In this document: positions 35,362 to 43,395 of the stretch, in pieces
Numbering within the stretch: the stretch's first letter is position 1
Layout: every line of letters begins with the position of its first letter
Assembly (NCBI GenBank): GCA_017883165.1
Contig: JADGOC010000015.1
Location: 1 to 43,395 of the forward strand
Source: Acidobacteriota bacterium
GTDB lineage: Bacteria > Acidobacteriota > Vicinamibacteria > Vicinamibacterales > CAVVIG01
Length of the DNA stretch: 43,395 bases
Direction: 5' to 3'
The notes under the pieces: model-generated
Seen by the model: the letters and a program-made list of their open reading frames with translations, nothing else
The model's database searches: none
What the model was told of the DNA's origin: nothing
Made by a program: the position numbers and the translations under genes

Positions 35362-37764
35362 TTACCGGCCCGGAGCGCGCCGAATCGATTCCCGCAGCAA
35401 TTGCATCTGCGCGTCGGATCCGACGAACAGCTGCTCCGGGAACCGGCTGTACGCCAGCATGTCGGCGTAGATGCTCCCGCTCTCATACAGATTCAACCCG
35501 AGCCCCGCCAGGTATTGCAGGCGCAGATTGCGATCGCGGTTGATGCTCGCGTCCTGCAGCCAACCCTTGAGATCCGGCGCCTGGCCCGCATAGGTCGAGA
35601 ACAGATCGACCGCCGAATTGAATCCGATCTCGCGCAACGACTCGGCGACCGGCGCCATCTCCGGACTCATGAGGTGCGCCTGAATCTTGTCGATGTCGAT
35701 GCGCGTCGGTTCGACCTGGCCGAGGAGCACCAGGTCGTAGCCCACGCCGTTGTTGGTATTGCCCCAGACGATCCCGTGGGGAAATGCTTCGAAGAACGTG
35801 CCGATCTCGCTCTTCACCGCGGCGGGGTTGCTCTCGTACAACTGGACGAACAGCGTCACGGCGCCGCCCGGGTTCAGATGCTGCTTGACCAGCTCGAAGA
35901 ACTCTCTGGTGTACAGCATCGCCGCCCCCTTCACCCACGGGTCAAGCGGATCCGAGGTGACGGCGTCGAACTTCTCCCTGCTCGTCAAAATGAAATGCCG
36001 CGCATCGTCGATCCGCACGTGCACTTTCGGGTTCCTGACGACGTTGAAGTTGTGCTGTCCGAAATAGGTGGAGACCACGCTCGGCACGAGCGGCTCGATT
36101 TCGGCGATCGTCTCACTCTCCACGTTGGGGTCGATCGACACCGCGCCGGCCGTGACGCCGGCGCCGCACCCGATGACGAGCACCGAACGCGGATGTTCTG
36201 GGATGAGCGTCGTCAAGTGTCCGAGCATGCGCTGGAGGCGCATGTCCTGCGGCTCGCTCGACGCCTGCACCTTGCCGGCGTTGTGATAGTTGAGCGTGCC
36301 GTCCGACAGGCGCGAGACGGCGACCGACGCGTTCCACCCTTCGCCCACGTAGATGAAATCGGCCTGGCCGACGCGCGTCGCGGCGTACCGTCCATAGCCG
36401 ACGAGCAGGCCCGGCACCTCGTGCACGCTGCGCGCGAGCATCGCCGCGCCGCCGGCCGCCACGACGAGCAGCGCGAACTGGAACCTGGTCTTTCGGCGAT
36501 CCGCGCCCGCGTACACCGGTTCCAGCGTCAGCAGCGCCGCCATCGCGGAGACGACGATGAGCGATTGGTCGGCGAACTGGCTGCCGCGCCAGGCCACGAG
36601 CACACTCGCGCCGAGCGCGCCGATGATGGCGCCGACGGTATTCGCCGCGTACACGCCGCCGACCAGCCGCGCGGGATCCTGCCCGGGCGAGGCGACCGAA
36701 GCGAGCGCCAGCGGAAAGCTCGCGCCCCAGAGAATCGCGGCCGGCAGAACCGCCCACAGGCACCGCGCGAAATCGAGCTGGAAGTTGAACCAGACGTTGC
36801 TCGAGATCTGCGGGTTGATCGGCCAGTACGGCAGCGACTCGGTCAGCATGTACGCTGTCCATGCGATCGCGGCGCAGAGAAGCAGCTGGCACGCACCGAG
36901 CGCCAGACGCGGACGCGCGAGCCCGCGCGAGAGCGCAGAGCCGGCGGTGCTGCCGATGCCGAGCCCGATCAGGAACACGGCCAGGATGAGCGAGAAGGTA
37001 TAGGTCGTCGCGCCGAAGAGGAGCGAGAGCAGCCGCGTCCAGATCACTTCGGCCGCCAGCGCCGTCATGCCCGACATCGCGATGACGAGGTACACCGACC
37101 ACGCGTCGGGCGCCCGGTCTACGACTTCGTGCGCCGCGGTCTTCTGTTCGTGCGGCGTCGCGTTGGCGAGCAGGAATCCGAGCGCCGCGACCGTGACGTT
37201 CAACCCCACGGCCACGAATGTGGCGGTGGCGATGTCGTAGACGCGAAGCAGATAGAAGCCGGCGAGGAGGCTGCCGACGACCGCGCCGCCGATGTTGCCG
37301 CCGTAGAAAAACCCGAGCCACGCGACGCCCTTCGGCGTCGTTTCCACCCAACGCGAGATGGCCGGCAGCGTCGCGCCCATGAGCACCGTGGGCGGCAGCA
37401 GGCAGACGCCCGCGATCACGCCTCGGAAGACGATGCCCGCGATGCCCGAACCGGACCACGCGGTGTAGATGCCGCCGATGAGCGGCATGCCGAACAGCAC
37501 GAGCACGCCGATGGCGCCGATGCCGAGCTCGAGGCACGCATACACGCGCAGCGGATGCTGGCGCGGCGAGATCACCCGCGACAGCACGAGGCTGCCGAGA
37601 CACATGCCGCCCATGAACGTGCCGAGCAGCACCGCCAGAGAGATCGCCGACGATCCGATCACGAGCTCGAGCAACTGAAACCAGACGATCTCGTAAATGA
37701 GCGCGGCGCACCCGCTTCCGACAAACAGCAGGAGCAGCAGAGGCAAGAACCGGCGCGACGTCAT
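35362..37764 (-). CDS. Fused multi-TM transporter-like / spermidine synthase-like protein
   Basis: N-terminal TM bundle (SGCAALIYEIVWFQLLELVIGSSAISLAVLLGTFMGGMCLGS); C-terminal VLVIGCGAGVTAGAVSIDPNVESETIAEIEPLV...RIDDARHFILTSREKFDAVTSDPLDPWVKGAAMLYTREFFELVKQHLNPGG. Confidence 0.92.
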   Translation of the reverse strand: MTSRRFLPLLLLLFVGSGCAALIYEIVWFQLLELVIGSSAISLAVLLGTFMGGMCLGSLVLSRVISPRQHPLRVYACLELGIGAIGVLVLFGMPLIGGIYTAWSGSGIAGIVFRGVIAGVCLLPPTVLMGATLPAISRWVETTPKGVAWLGFFYGGNIGGAVVGSLLAGFYLLRVYDIATATFVAVGLNVTVAALGFLLANATPHEQKTAAHEVVDRAPDAWSVYLVIAMSGMTALAAEVIWTRLLSLLFGATTYTFSLILAVFLIGLGIGSTAGSALSRGLARPRLALGACQLLLCAAIAWTAYMLTESLPYWPINPQISSNVWFNFQLDFARCLWAVLPAAILWGASFPLALASVASPGQDPARLVGGVYAANTVGAIIGALGASVLVAWRGSQFADQSLIVVSAMAALLTLEPVYAGADRRKTRFQFALLVVAAGGAAMLARSVHEVPGLLVGYGRYAATRVGQADFIYVGEGWNASVAVSRLSDGTLNYHNAGKVQASSEPQDMRLQRMLGHLTTLIPEHPRSVLVIGCGAGVTAGAVSIDPNVESETIAEIEPLVPSVVSTYFGQHNFNVVRNPKVHVRIDDARHFILTSREKFDAVTSDPLDPWVKGAAMLYTREFFELVKQHLNPGGAVTLFVQLYESNPAAVKSEIGTFFEAFPHGIVWGNTNNGVGYDLVLLGQVEPTRIDIDKIQAHLMSPEMAPVAESLREIGFNSAVDLFSTYAGQAPDLKGWLQDASINRDRNLRLQYLAGLGLNLYESGSIYADMLAYSRFPEQLFVGSDAQMQLLRESIRRAPGR

Positions 37765-37837
37765 GAGGCCACCTTTACCTGGATCGAGAGGAAGAATGGC
37801 GGATGCTATCACGGGGGGCAGCGATCTCGAATGTGGT

Positions 37838-37893
37838 GATGGAGTGATGGAGTGATGGAGTGATGGAGTGATGGAGTGATGGAGTGATGGAGA
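37838..37893. repeat. 8-bp short tandem repeat (GATGGAGT)x6 plus GATGGAGA
   Basis: Direct count in sequence, intergenic between the SWIB and MFS-spermidine synthase genes. Confidence 0.97.
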
Positions 37894-37910
37894 TGAGGTG
37901 AGAGACGAGA

Positions 37911-37930
37911 GCGGCGGCCGAGGCCGCCGC
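37911..37930. repeat. 9-bp perfect GC hairpin downstream of the SWIB gene
   Basis: gcggcggcc-ga-ggccgccgc. Confidence 0.85.
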
Positions 37931-37950
37931 TTCGACGACCGCGAAGGAAT

Positions 37951-38223
37951 CTACTTCAGGTGCTTGCTGACCAGCTTGGTCATCTCGAACATGTTGACGG
38001 ACGCCTTCCCACCGAACACGGCCTTCAGTTCCGCGTCCGCGTTGATCATCCGCTTGTTCTTCTTGTCCTGGAGGCCGTTCTTCTTGATGTAGGCCCACAG
38101 CTTCTTGGTGACCTCAGTCCTCGGAATGGGCTTCGATCCGACGACCTCGGCCAGCGCGGCGCTCGGCGTCATCGGCTTCATGAAGGCCGCACTCGGTTTC
38201 CGACCAGACTTTTTCTTCGCCAT
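37951..38223 (-). CDS. SWIB/MDM2 domain protein
   Basis: MAKKKSGRKPSAAFMKPMTPSAALAEVVGSKPIPRTEVTKKLWAYIKKNGLQDKKNKRMINADAELKAVFGGKASVNMFEMTKLVSKHLK. Confidence 0.94.
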   Translation of the reverse strand: MAKKKSGRKPSAAFMKPMTPSAALAEVVGSKPIPRTEVTKKLWAYIKKNGLQDKKNKRMINADAELKAVFGGKASVNMFEMTKLVSKHLK

Positions 38224-38236
38224 GTCATCTCCTCTT

Positions 38237-38340
38237 AGACGGTACGTCTCAAGTCGAGGCTCAATGCCTCTCGCGGAGAGTACCACGAAATCGCCCCGGG
38301 ACGAACGCTCTTCATAGGGAAATCGACATCGGGGTCGATT
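38237..38340 (-). other. Hairpin-rich leader upstream of the SWIB gene
   Basis: agacg/cgtct (38237-38249), gaggc/gcctc (38256-38270), ctctc/gagag (38268-38280), aatcgac/gtcgatt (38321-38340). Confidence 0.5.
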
Positions 38341-38346
38341 CCTCGC

Positions 38347-41300
38347 CTACCGGTCTTGCTGGCTCGTCGGTAGCGCGCGCGCGGGCGCGCGGCCGGCGTC
38401 GAGATCGTTCCAGTTGAGAATCGCGTTGAACGCGAGGAAGAAATTGCCCTGTGTCTCCCACCGCCAGAACGGGCGATTCGCGAACAGGATGACGTGTCCA
38501 CGGCCAATCGGCGCGTCGATCGCGACCGCCCGCCCCGCCAGCGCCTCGCCGCCGACGAGCACGCCCGACAGCAGCAAATCGTTGGGATCGTTGGGGAATT
38601 GCAGCAAGACGCGCGGGGCCGGCGCGGCGTCGGCGCCGCCAAACCCACCGCGGCCGCCGCGCCCGCCGCCCTGGGGAACGGCCGGCGCCTCACCCTCGGA
38701 CGCCGGCGTCGCGCCGCGTCCGGGTCCCGCCCCGCTGCCAATGCCGACCGCAACGCCGCGTCCGCCGCGGCCACCCGCCGGAGCCGCCCCGGCCGCGTTT
38801 CCACCGGGGCCGCCTTCGAGGGTCGTCAGCTTCGGCGCCACCGCGTTGGGCTGCATGTTGGGAATGCCTGGGAGGCTCGGGCCGCCTCTGCCGCCCCCGA
38901 ACCCACCCGGGCCGCCAGGGGCACCGCCGACTCGCAGCACCGGCGCCTGGTTGAAGTAGACCGCCAGCGCGTTCTGGTCGTAGCCGTAGAGAATCGGGCT
39001 CGTCTTGTCGCCGAGGATCGTCTTGAGCACCGATCCCCGCACGTAGAGCCCGTCCGCCTGCTCGACGGTGACGCCGGGCGTGAGGTTGTACTCGGGGAAT
39101 ATCGTGGCGGTCCCGCCTTCGGTGATGAGCACGCCGCCCTGCTGCACGAACTTGTACAGCTCCATCACGCCCTCTATACCAATAGACCCGCGCATGTCGT
39201 CGGTCGAATCCTCGACGCCGAGATTCGGCGTGTCGTCGCTCTTCTTGTACGGAATCGGCTCCGCGCCTTGCACGCCGCCGTTGACGATCGCCGGGCCGCT
39301 GCCGCCCGCGTGCGGAAAGACGATGACGTCGTACTTCGACCGGAGATTGCCTTCCTTGAGCTTCGTGCTCGCGAAATAGGTGTACGGCACCTTGAAGTTG
39401 TCGAACGCCAGCCGCACCCAGCCTTCGTCCTGCGTGCTCGTCCAGGTGTGCACGTAGCCGATCCGCGGCACATCGAGGTCGTGCGCCGGCACGCTGGGCG
39501 CCGCGTCGACGGCCCACGCCGAGAGCCCGAGCGCTTTGATCGACGGCTCGAGCACGGCGCGGTCCGCGTTCGCGATGATGAAGGCGCCGGGGCCGAAATG
39601 ATGCCCGCCCGCGTCAAATTCTTTCTCCGCCGCCGCCATCTTCACGCCCGCGTGCTGGAAGCGGAACGTCACGAGCGTGTTGTCCGTCGTGTGATCGACG
39701 ATGAGGGTCTTGCCGCTGCCGCTGATCGCGCCGGCGATCGTCAAGTCCGCGCCCACCAGCGTCATCGGCTCGTCGAGAATCGCCTTGTCCTCGATCCGGC
39801 TGACTTTCAGATTCCGCAAGAGCGGGAGGCTCCAGCCGGTGTCGTCGTACGGCCTCGGATTCTCTGGCGCGTAGAACTGCACGCCGAGGAGCGTCTCGCA
39901 GACCGCCGAGTACGGCTGATCCATCCGCACGACGTAATCACCCTGCGCCACCTGGACGTTGCCGATGCTGAACGCGGAGTTGGCCACGTGCACTTCCGCG
40001 CCCTCGCGGCGAATCAGGTTCATCAGATCCGCCGCCTCGACGCGCCGGCGCTGCGCGGCGGGGATCACGTACGCGTAGGGCGCCTTGGTCCGACCGCGCT
40101 CCACCGTGTGCTTGTTCTTGAGGTAGTAGTTCTCGAGGAACGTGTCTTTGTTCTTCGCGACGTGGTTCATGGCGATGAGAATCGCGCTCTCCTGCATGTT
40201 CACGTTCGCGCGCGGGCCCCACATGATGTCGGGCGGCGTCGGATTGGGGCGGTACCATTCGCGGCTCTGATTCGCGTTCACCGCGTAGTTCTGTCCGCGG
40301 AAACTCTGTGTCTCGTAGAAGCGCCCGACCGAGTTGTGCATGACGCCGATCCAGAACATGTAGTTCGGCACCCAGCCGTCGTAGTAGTTGTAGGTCCAGA
40401 CGCCGGGCACGCCGCGCTTGGTCATCTCCATCATCTCGGTCTGCGCGAGGATCCACCATTCGTCGACCTGAATGGGATCGACGATGGTGTTGTACGGGCC
40501 CGTGCCGGTCGAGGCGTACAGCAGCGTCACCGATTCGTGGAGATCGTGGAACACCGTCGGATGCCAGTCGAGAAAGCTCTTGAGCATGTTCTGCGTGAGC
40601 TTCAGCCCGACGCCGATGCCGTCGCGGTTGTTGTCGTGCTGGACGTACCTGCCCCAGTAGACCATCCCCGGCGCCGGCTTGCCGGGATGCTTCTGCTGGT
40701 AGTTGAAGTTGTCGACGGCTTTCTCGCGCCCATCCACTTCACTGGCCGGCGTCATGACGACGATGATGTTGTTGCGGATGGTCTGAATGTAGGGGGTCTC
40801 TTCGACCGCGAGGCGGAACGCCAGTTCGGCGAGCATCTCGGGGCTACCCGTTTCCGGCGAATGGATGGCGCCCGACGCGTAGTAAATCGGCTTGCCGGTG
40901 GCGATGAGCTGCTTCGCCTCGGCGTCGGCGATCTTGCGCGGGTCGGTCAGACGCGCTGTGATCTGCCTGTACTTGTCGAGCTGTTTGATCGTCGCCTCGT
41001 CCGCCACGGCGAGCGCGACCATGTCGCGCCCCTCGTCGGTGACGCCGAACTTGAACAGCTTGACGCGCGGCGACGCCTTCTCGAGCGCCTCGTAGTAGCG
41101 GACGATATCCTTGTAGTACGTCATGTGCCCAGGCTCGCCGGGGACGTACCCGAAGAACGTGAGCGGCGACGGCACCTTGTCGGATGCCGGCATGTGATCG
41201 ATGAGCTCGGTCGTGATGCGAGGATCCGGCGTCGCCGCCTTGATCTTCGCGGTGTACTCCGCATCGAGCTTCTGCCCGGACGCCGCGGCGCTTTTCGATT

Positions 41301-41400
41301 GCGCCACGAGCCCGGACGATCCGAGCGCGGCGGCAATTGCCGCCACGGCGAGCGCGCCGGCGATTCGAGGAAACGCGTGGCGCAAGGCTCGGGACATCAT
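38347..41400 (-). CDS. Secreted M14-family zinc carboxypeptidase
   Basis: Signal peptide; IYYASGAIHSPETGSPEMLAELAFRL (HxxE), TVFHDLHES; Gly-rich C-terminal segment. Confidence 0.88.
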   Translation of the reverse strand: MMSRALRHAFPRIAGALAVAAIAAALGSSGLVAQSKSAAASGQKLDAEYTAKIKAATPDPRITTELIDHMPASDKVPSPLTFFGYVPGEPGHMTYYKDIVRYYEALEKASPRVKLFKFGVTDEGRDMVALAVADEATIKQLDKYRQITARLTDPRKIADAEAKQLIATGKPIYYASGAIHSPETGSPEMLAELAFRLAVEETPYIQTIRNNIIVVMTPASEVDGREKAVDNFNYQQKHPGKPAPGMVYWGRYVQHDNNRDGIGVGLKLTQNMLKSFLDWHPTVFHDLHESVTLLYASTGTGPYNTIVDPIQVDEWWILAQTEMMEMTKRGVPGVWTYNYYDGWVPNYMFWIGVMHNSVGRFYETQSFRGQNYAVNANQSREWYRPNPTPPDIMWGPRANVNMQESAILIAMNHVAKNKDTFLENYYLKNKHTVERGRTKAPYAYVIPAAQRRRVEAADLMNLIRREGAEVHVANSAFSIGNVQVAQGDYVVRMDQPYSAVCETLLGVQFYAPENPRPYDDTGWSLPLLRNLKVSRIEDKAILDEPMTLVGADLTIAGAISGSGKTLIVDHTTDNTLVTFRFQHAGVKMAAAEKEFDAGGHHFGPGAFIIANADRAVLEPSIKALGLSAWAVDAAPSVPAHDLDVPRIGYVHTWTSTQDEGWVRLAFDNFKVPYTYFASTKLKEGNLRSKYDVIVFPHAGGSGPAIVNGGVQGAEPIPYKKSDDTPNLGVEDSTDDMRGSIGIEGVMELYKFVQQGGVLITEGGTATIFPEYNLTPGVTVEQADGLYVRGSVLKTILGDKTSPILYGYDQNALAVYFNQAPVLRVGGAPGGPGGFGGGRGGPSLPGIPNMQPNAVAPKLTTLEGGPGGNAAGAAPAGGRGGRGVAVGIGSGAGPGRGATPASEGEAPAVPQGGGRGGRGGFGGADAAPAPRVLLQFPNDPNDLLLSGVLVGGEALAGRAVAIDAPIGRGHVILFANRPFWRWETQGNFFLAFNAILNWNDLDAGRAPARALPTSQQDR

Positions 41401-41420
41401 CGATCCTCCAAGAGACATTT

Positions 41421-42371
41421 CTACTCGAGTGGAATGCGGCTCTTGTTCTGCGCGAGCCACTGGTCGAACGTCTGCAGCGCCGGATTGAGCAATCGCGACA
41501 CGTCGATGCTGCGCGCAGCGACGCACTGGGCCTCGAAGTCGCGGTCGTACTGGAACATGTTGCCGAGGTCATCGGCGCCGGGGAACCCGAAGCCACGGTA
41601 CACCTCCGGCGGGACGTCGTTGTAGCGGACCGGACGCCCGAGCGCTTTCGTGAAGGACGCCGCCATCTGCGCGCCGGTGAGATGCTCGCCGGCGATGCCG
41701 ACGGTCTTCCCGATGTACTCGCGTCCCCTTTTGAAGATGCCGTACGCGCACTTGCCGATGTCGTCCGACGCCATCCCCGACAGGCGCTTGTCGCCCATCG
41801 GAAACGTGATGCCGAGAGTTCCGTCCGGCCCCTTCTTCGGCCCCATGCCGAAGTAAATGAAGTTCTCCCAAAAGAACGACGTGACGAGACACGTCACCGG
41901 CAGCCCGACGTCGCTGAAGAGGTGATTGGACTCGCCCTTGGCGTCGAAGTGCGGCACCTTGTACTTGCCGAGCAGCGTCGGCATCCGATTGTCGGTGAGC
42001 GGCACGAGCGTGCGCGTGTCCTCGAGCGTGGACCAGATCACGTGTTGCAGCCCCGCGTGCTTGGCGGCGGCGGCCATATGGCCGGCCTGGGCGGTTTCCC
42101 GCTCCGGCGAGAGATGGTTCCAGAAGAACGTGACGCAGTACGCACCGTACGCACCCGCATACGCGCGCTTCAGGCTCTCGACATCGTCCACGTCCGCGGC
42201 GACGACTTCGGCGCCTTTCGCCGCGAGCGCTTTCGCTTTGTCGGAGTGCACGTCCCGGGTGAGCGCGCGCACGGCGAAGCCGCCGTTCGGGTCGTTCAGA
42301 ATCGCGTTGACGAGTCCGCCGCCCTGCGCGCCGGTCGCGCCGGCCACGACGATAATTTTTTTGTCGGCCAT
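41421..42371 (-). CDS. NmrA-family NAD(P)-binding protein
   Basis: KKIIVVAGATGAQGGGLVNAILNDPNGGFAVRALTRDVHSDKAKALAAKGAEVVAADVDD. Confidence 0.93.
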   Translation of the reverse strand: MADKKIIVVAGATGAQGGGLVNAILNDPNGGFAVRALTRDVHSDKAKALAAKGAEVVAADVDDVESLKRAYAGAYGAYCVTFFWNHLSPERETAQAGHMAAAAKHAGLQHVIWSTLEDTRTLVPLTDNRMPTLLGKYKVPHFDAKGESNHLFSDVGLPVTCLVTSFFWENFIYFGMGPKKGPDGTLGITFPMGDKRLSGMASDDIGKCAYGIFKRGREYIGKTVGIAGEHLTGAQMAASFTKALGRPVRYNDVPPEVYRGFGFPGADDLGNMFQYDRDFEAQCVAARSIDVSRLLNPALQTFDQWLAQNKSRIPLE

Positions 42372-42383
42372 GTTTTAACAATA
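42372..42383 (-). promoter_or_regulatory. -10-like box TATTGT 6 nt upstream of the NmrA ATG
   Basis: minus strand TATTGT-TAAAAC-ATG. Confidence 0.45.
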
Positions 42384-42430
42384 CCCCGCTTTCACTTTGT
42401 GCGATCATCCGGACCTCTGGAGGAAGCCTG

Positions 42431-43395
42431 ATGAGATCCGCACGGACGTTCGTGTTCCTGGCCGCGCTGGCGGTCCTGGTCGCCCCGCAGGATACCAAAT
42501 ACACGGTCGTCGGCACACCGACCGAGCTGGGGCTCGCCGGCTACGCGAACATTCTGTGCGGAGCGGTGTTCATCACGGGCCGCAATCCGAACGAAGCAGC
42601 GCACAACAGCGCCTACTGGATGATGCCGCGCGGCCAGCAGGACACGGTCGTCTGGGACGTCGATCGCAGGGCGAAGACCGTGCGCACGTCGCTCGACGGC
42701 ATCACGCGCGAGGCCAAATTCTTCGGCGACCAGGGGTGCATCATCCAGCCGCCGCATGCGCAAGGCAATAGCGGGATCCACTTCACGCCGGTGGCGGTGA
42801 GAACGACGCTGCCTGGCGCGATGAGCCAGCCGTGGCCGATGGGCGATCGGCCCGACGCGACACCGATTCCGACGGAGATCGATCGCGCGAAGCTCGACAC
42901 CGCCGTCACCGCCGCGTTCGCCGATCCCGACGCGCTCACGGCGGCGCTCGTCGTCGTCTACAAAGGGCACATCATCGCCGAGCGGTACGGGCCCGGCATC
43001 ACGAAGGACACGCAGCTCGAAAGCTGGTCGATGGGCAAGAGCATCGTCTCGACGCTGTTCTCGCTGCTCGTTCGTGACGGCACCTACAGCCTCGAGCAGC
43101 CGGTGCCGATTCCGGCGTGGCGAGCGTTGGACGACATGCGGTCGAAGATCCGCAACGTCGATCTGCTCCACATGAGCGGCGGACTGAAGTTCGTCGGCAA
43201 CCAGGAGCCCGGAGGCGCGGCGGCCAACCAGGCGTATCCGGATCATTATTTTGTGTACACGGGCGCGGTGGACGCCTTCGAGTACTCGATCAACCGGCCG
43301 TCGGAATATCCGCCGAACACCGACGGACGCTATCGCAACTGCGATCCGATGACGATCGGCTATCTGATCGAACAGGCGGTGAAGAAGCGCGGCGA
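42431..43395 (+). CDS. Beta-lactamase-family serine hydrolase, truncated at right edge
   Basis: My translation from ATG 42431 (SD ggagg): MRSARTFVFLAALAVLVAPQ...KGHIIAERYGPGITKDTQLESWSMGKSIVSTLFSLLVRDG...DLLHMSGGLKF; SxxK motif SMGK. Not in the ORF track because it has no stop codon in the window. Confidence 0.88.
   Translation, partial: MRSARTFVFLAALAVLVAPQDTKYTVVGTPTELGLAGYANILCGAVFITGRNPNEAAHNSAYWMMPRGQQDTVVWDVDRRAKTVRTSLDGITREAKFFGDQGCIIQPPHAQGNSGIHFTPVAVRTTLPGAMSQPWPMGDRPDATPIPTEIDRAKLDTAVTAAFADPDALTAALVVVYKGHIIAERYGPGITKDTQLESWSMGKSIVSTLFSLLVRDGTYSLEQPVPIPAWRALDDMRSKIRNVDLLHMSGGLKFVGNQEPGGAAANQAYPDHYFVYTGAVDAFEYSINRPSEYPPNTDGRYRNCDPMTIGYLIEQAVKKRG

Noticed and set aside
35401-37839. 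812-aa plus-strand ORF opposite the MFS-spermidine synthase gene
   Set aside because: Shadow ORF with biased composition (RERR, HHDE runs).
37838-37893. Possible CRISPR array
   Set aside because: 8-bp units without spacers; a simple tandem repeat.
38494-41625. 1043-aa plus-strand ORF opposite the M14 carboxypeptidase
   Set aside because: High-GC antisense shadow ORF: Arg/His/Val/Asp-rich composition, no recognisable domain, and the opposite strand encodes a clear family.

Overview
The window is high-GC chromosomal DNA with the gene content and intergenic repeat style I associate with Acidobacteria (Vicinamibacteria-like). This taxonomic call is inference. I support about 36 protein-coding genes and see no rRNA, tRNA, CRISPR array, prophage or IS transposase. 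From left to right: a truncated cytochrome b start and a Rieske protein; a histidine kinase/response regulator pair; a PP2C phosphatase; a PadR regulator with an ADOP-type permease; an amidohydrolase with an APC permease; a RodZ-like HTH protein, a methyltransferase and an RhlE-type helicase; a second methyltransferase; cystathionine beta-synthase; a DinB / 49-aa orphan / DUF1330 cluster; a second ADOP permease; a secreted acetamidase; a VWFA-like protein. A long minus-strand run (about 42.4 kb down to 21 kb) follows. It contains an acetolactate-synthase-like enzyme, an M20 peptidase, an esterase, a kinase-aminotransferase fusion, an mhqOD-like pair, a DUF4139 protein, a sigma factor with a zf-HC2/BNR protein, an MFS-spermidine synthase pair, a SWIB protein, an M14 carboxypeptidase and an NmrA protein. 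A truncated serine hydrolase runs off the right edge. The most interesting signals are non-coding or cross-cutting: (1) a 70-bp element with 25-bp perfect inverted repeats inserted in frame in the linker of the kinase-aminotransferase fusion; (2) a GTAGTGTCCGGCTT palindrome family whose two copies each contain the stop codon of a gene; (3) several 8-9 bp short tandem repeats; (4) a recurrent -10-like box 5-8 nt before start codons, suggesting leaderless transcription; (5) a hairpin-rich leader upstream of the SWIB gene.
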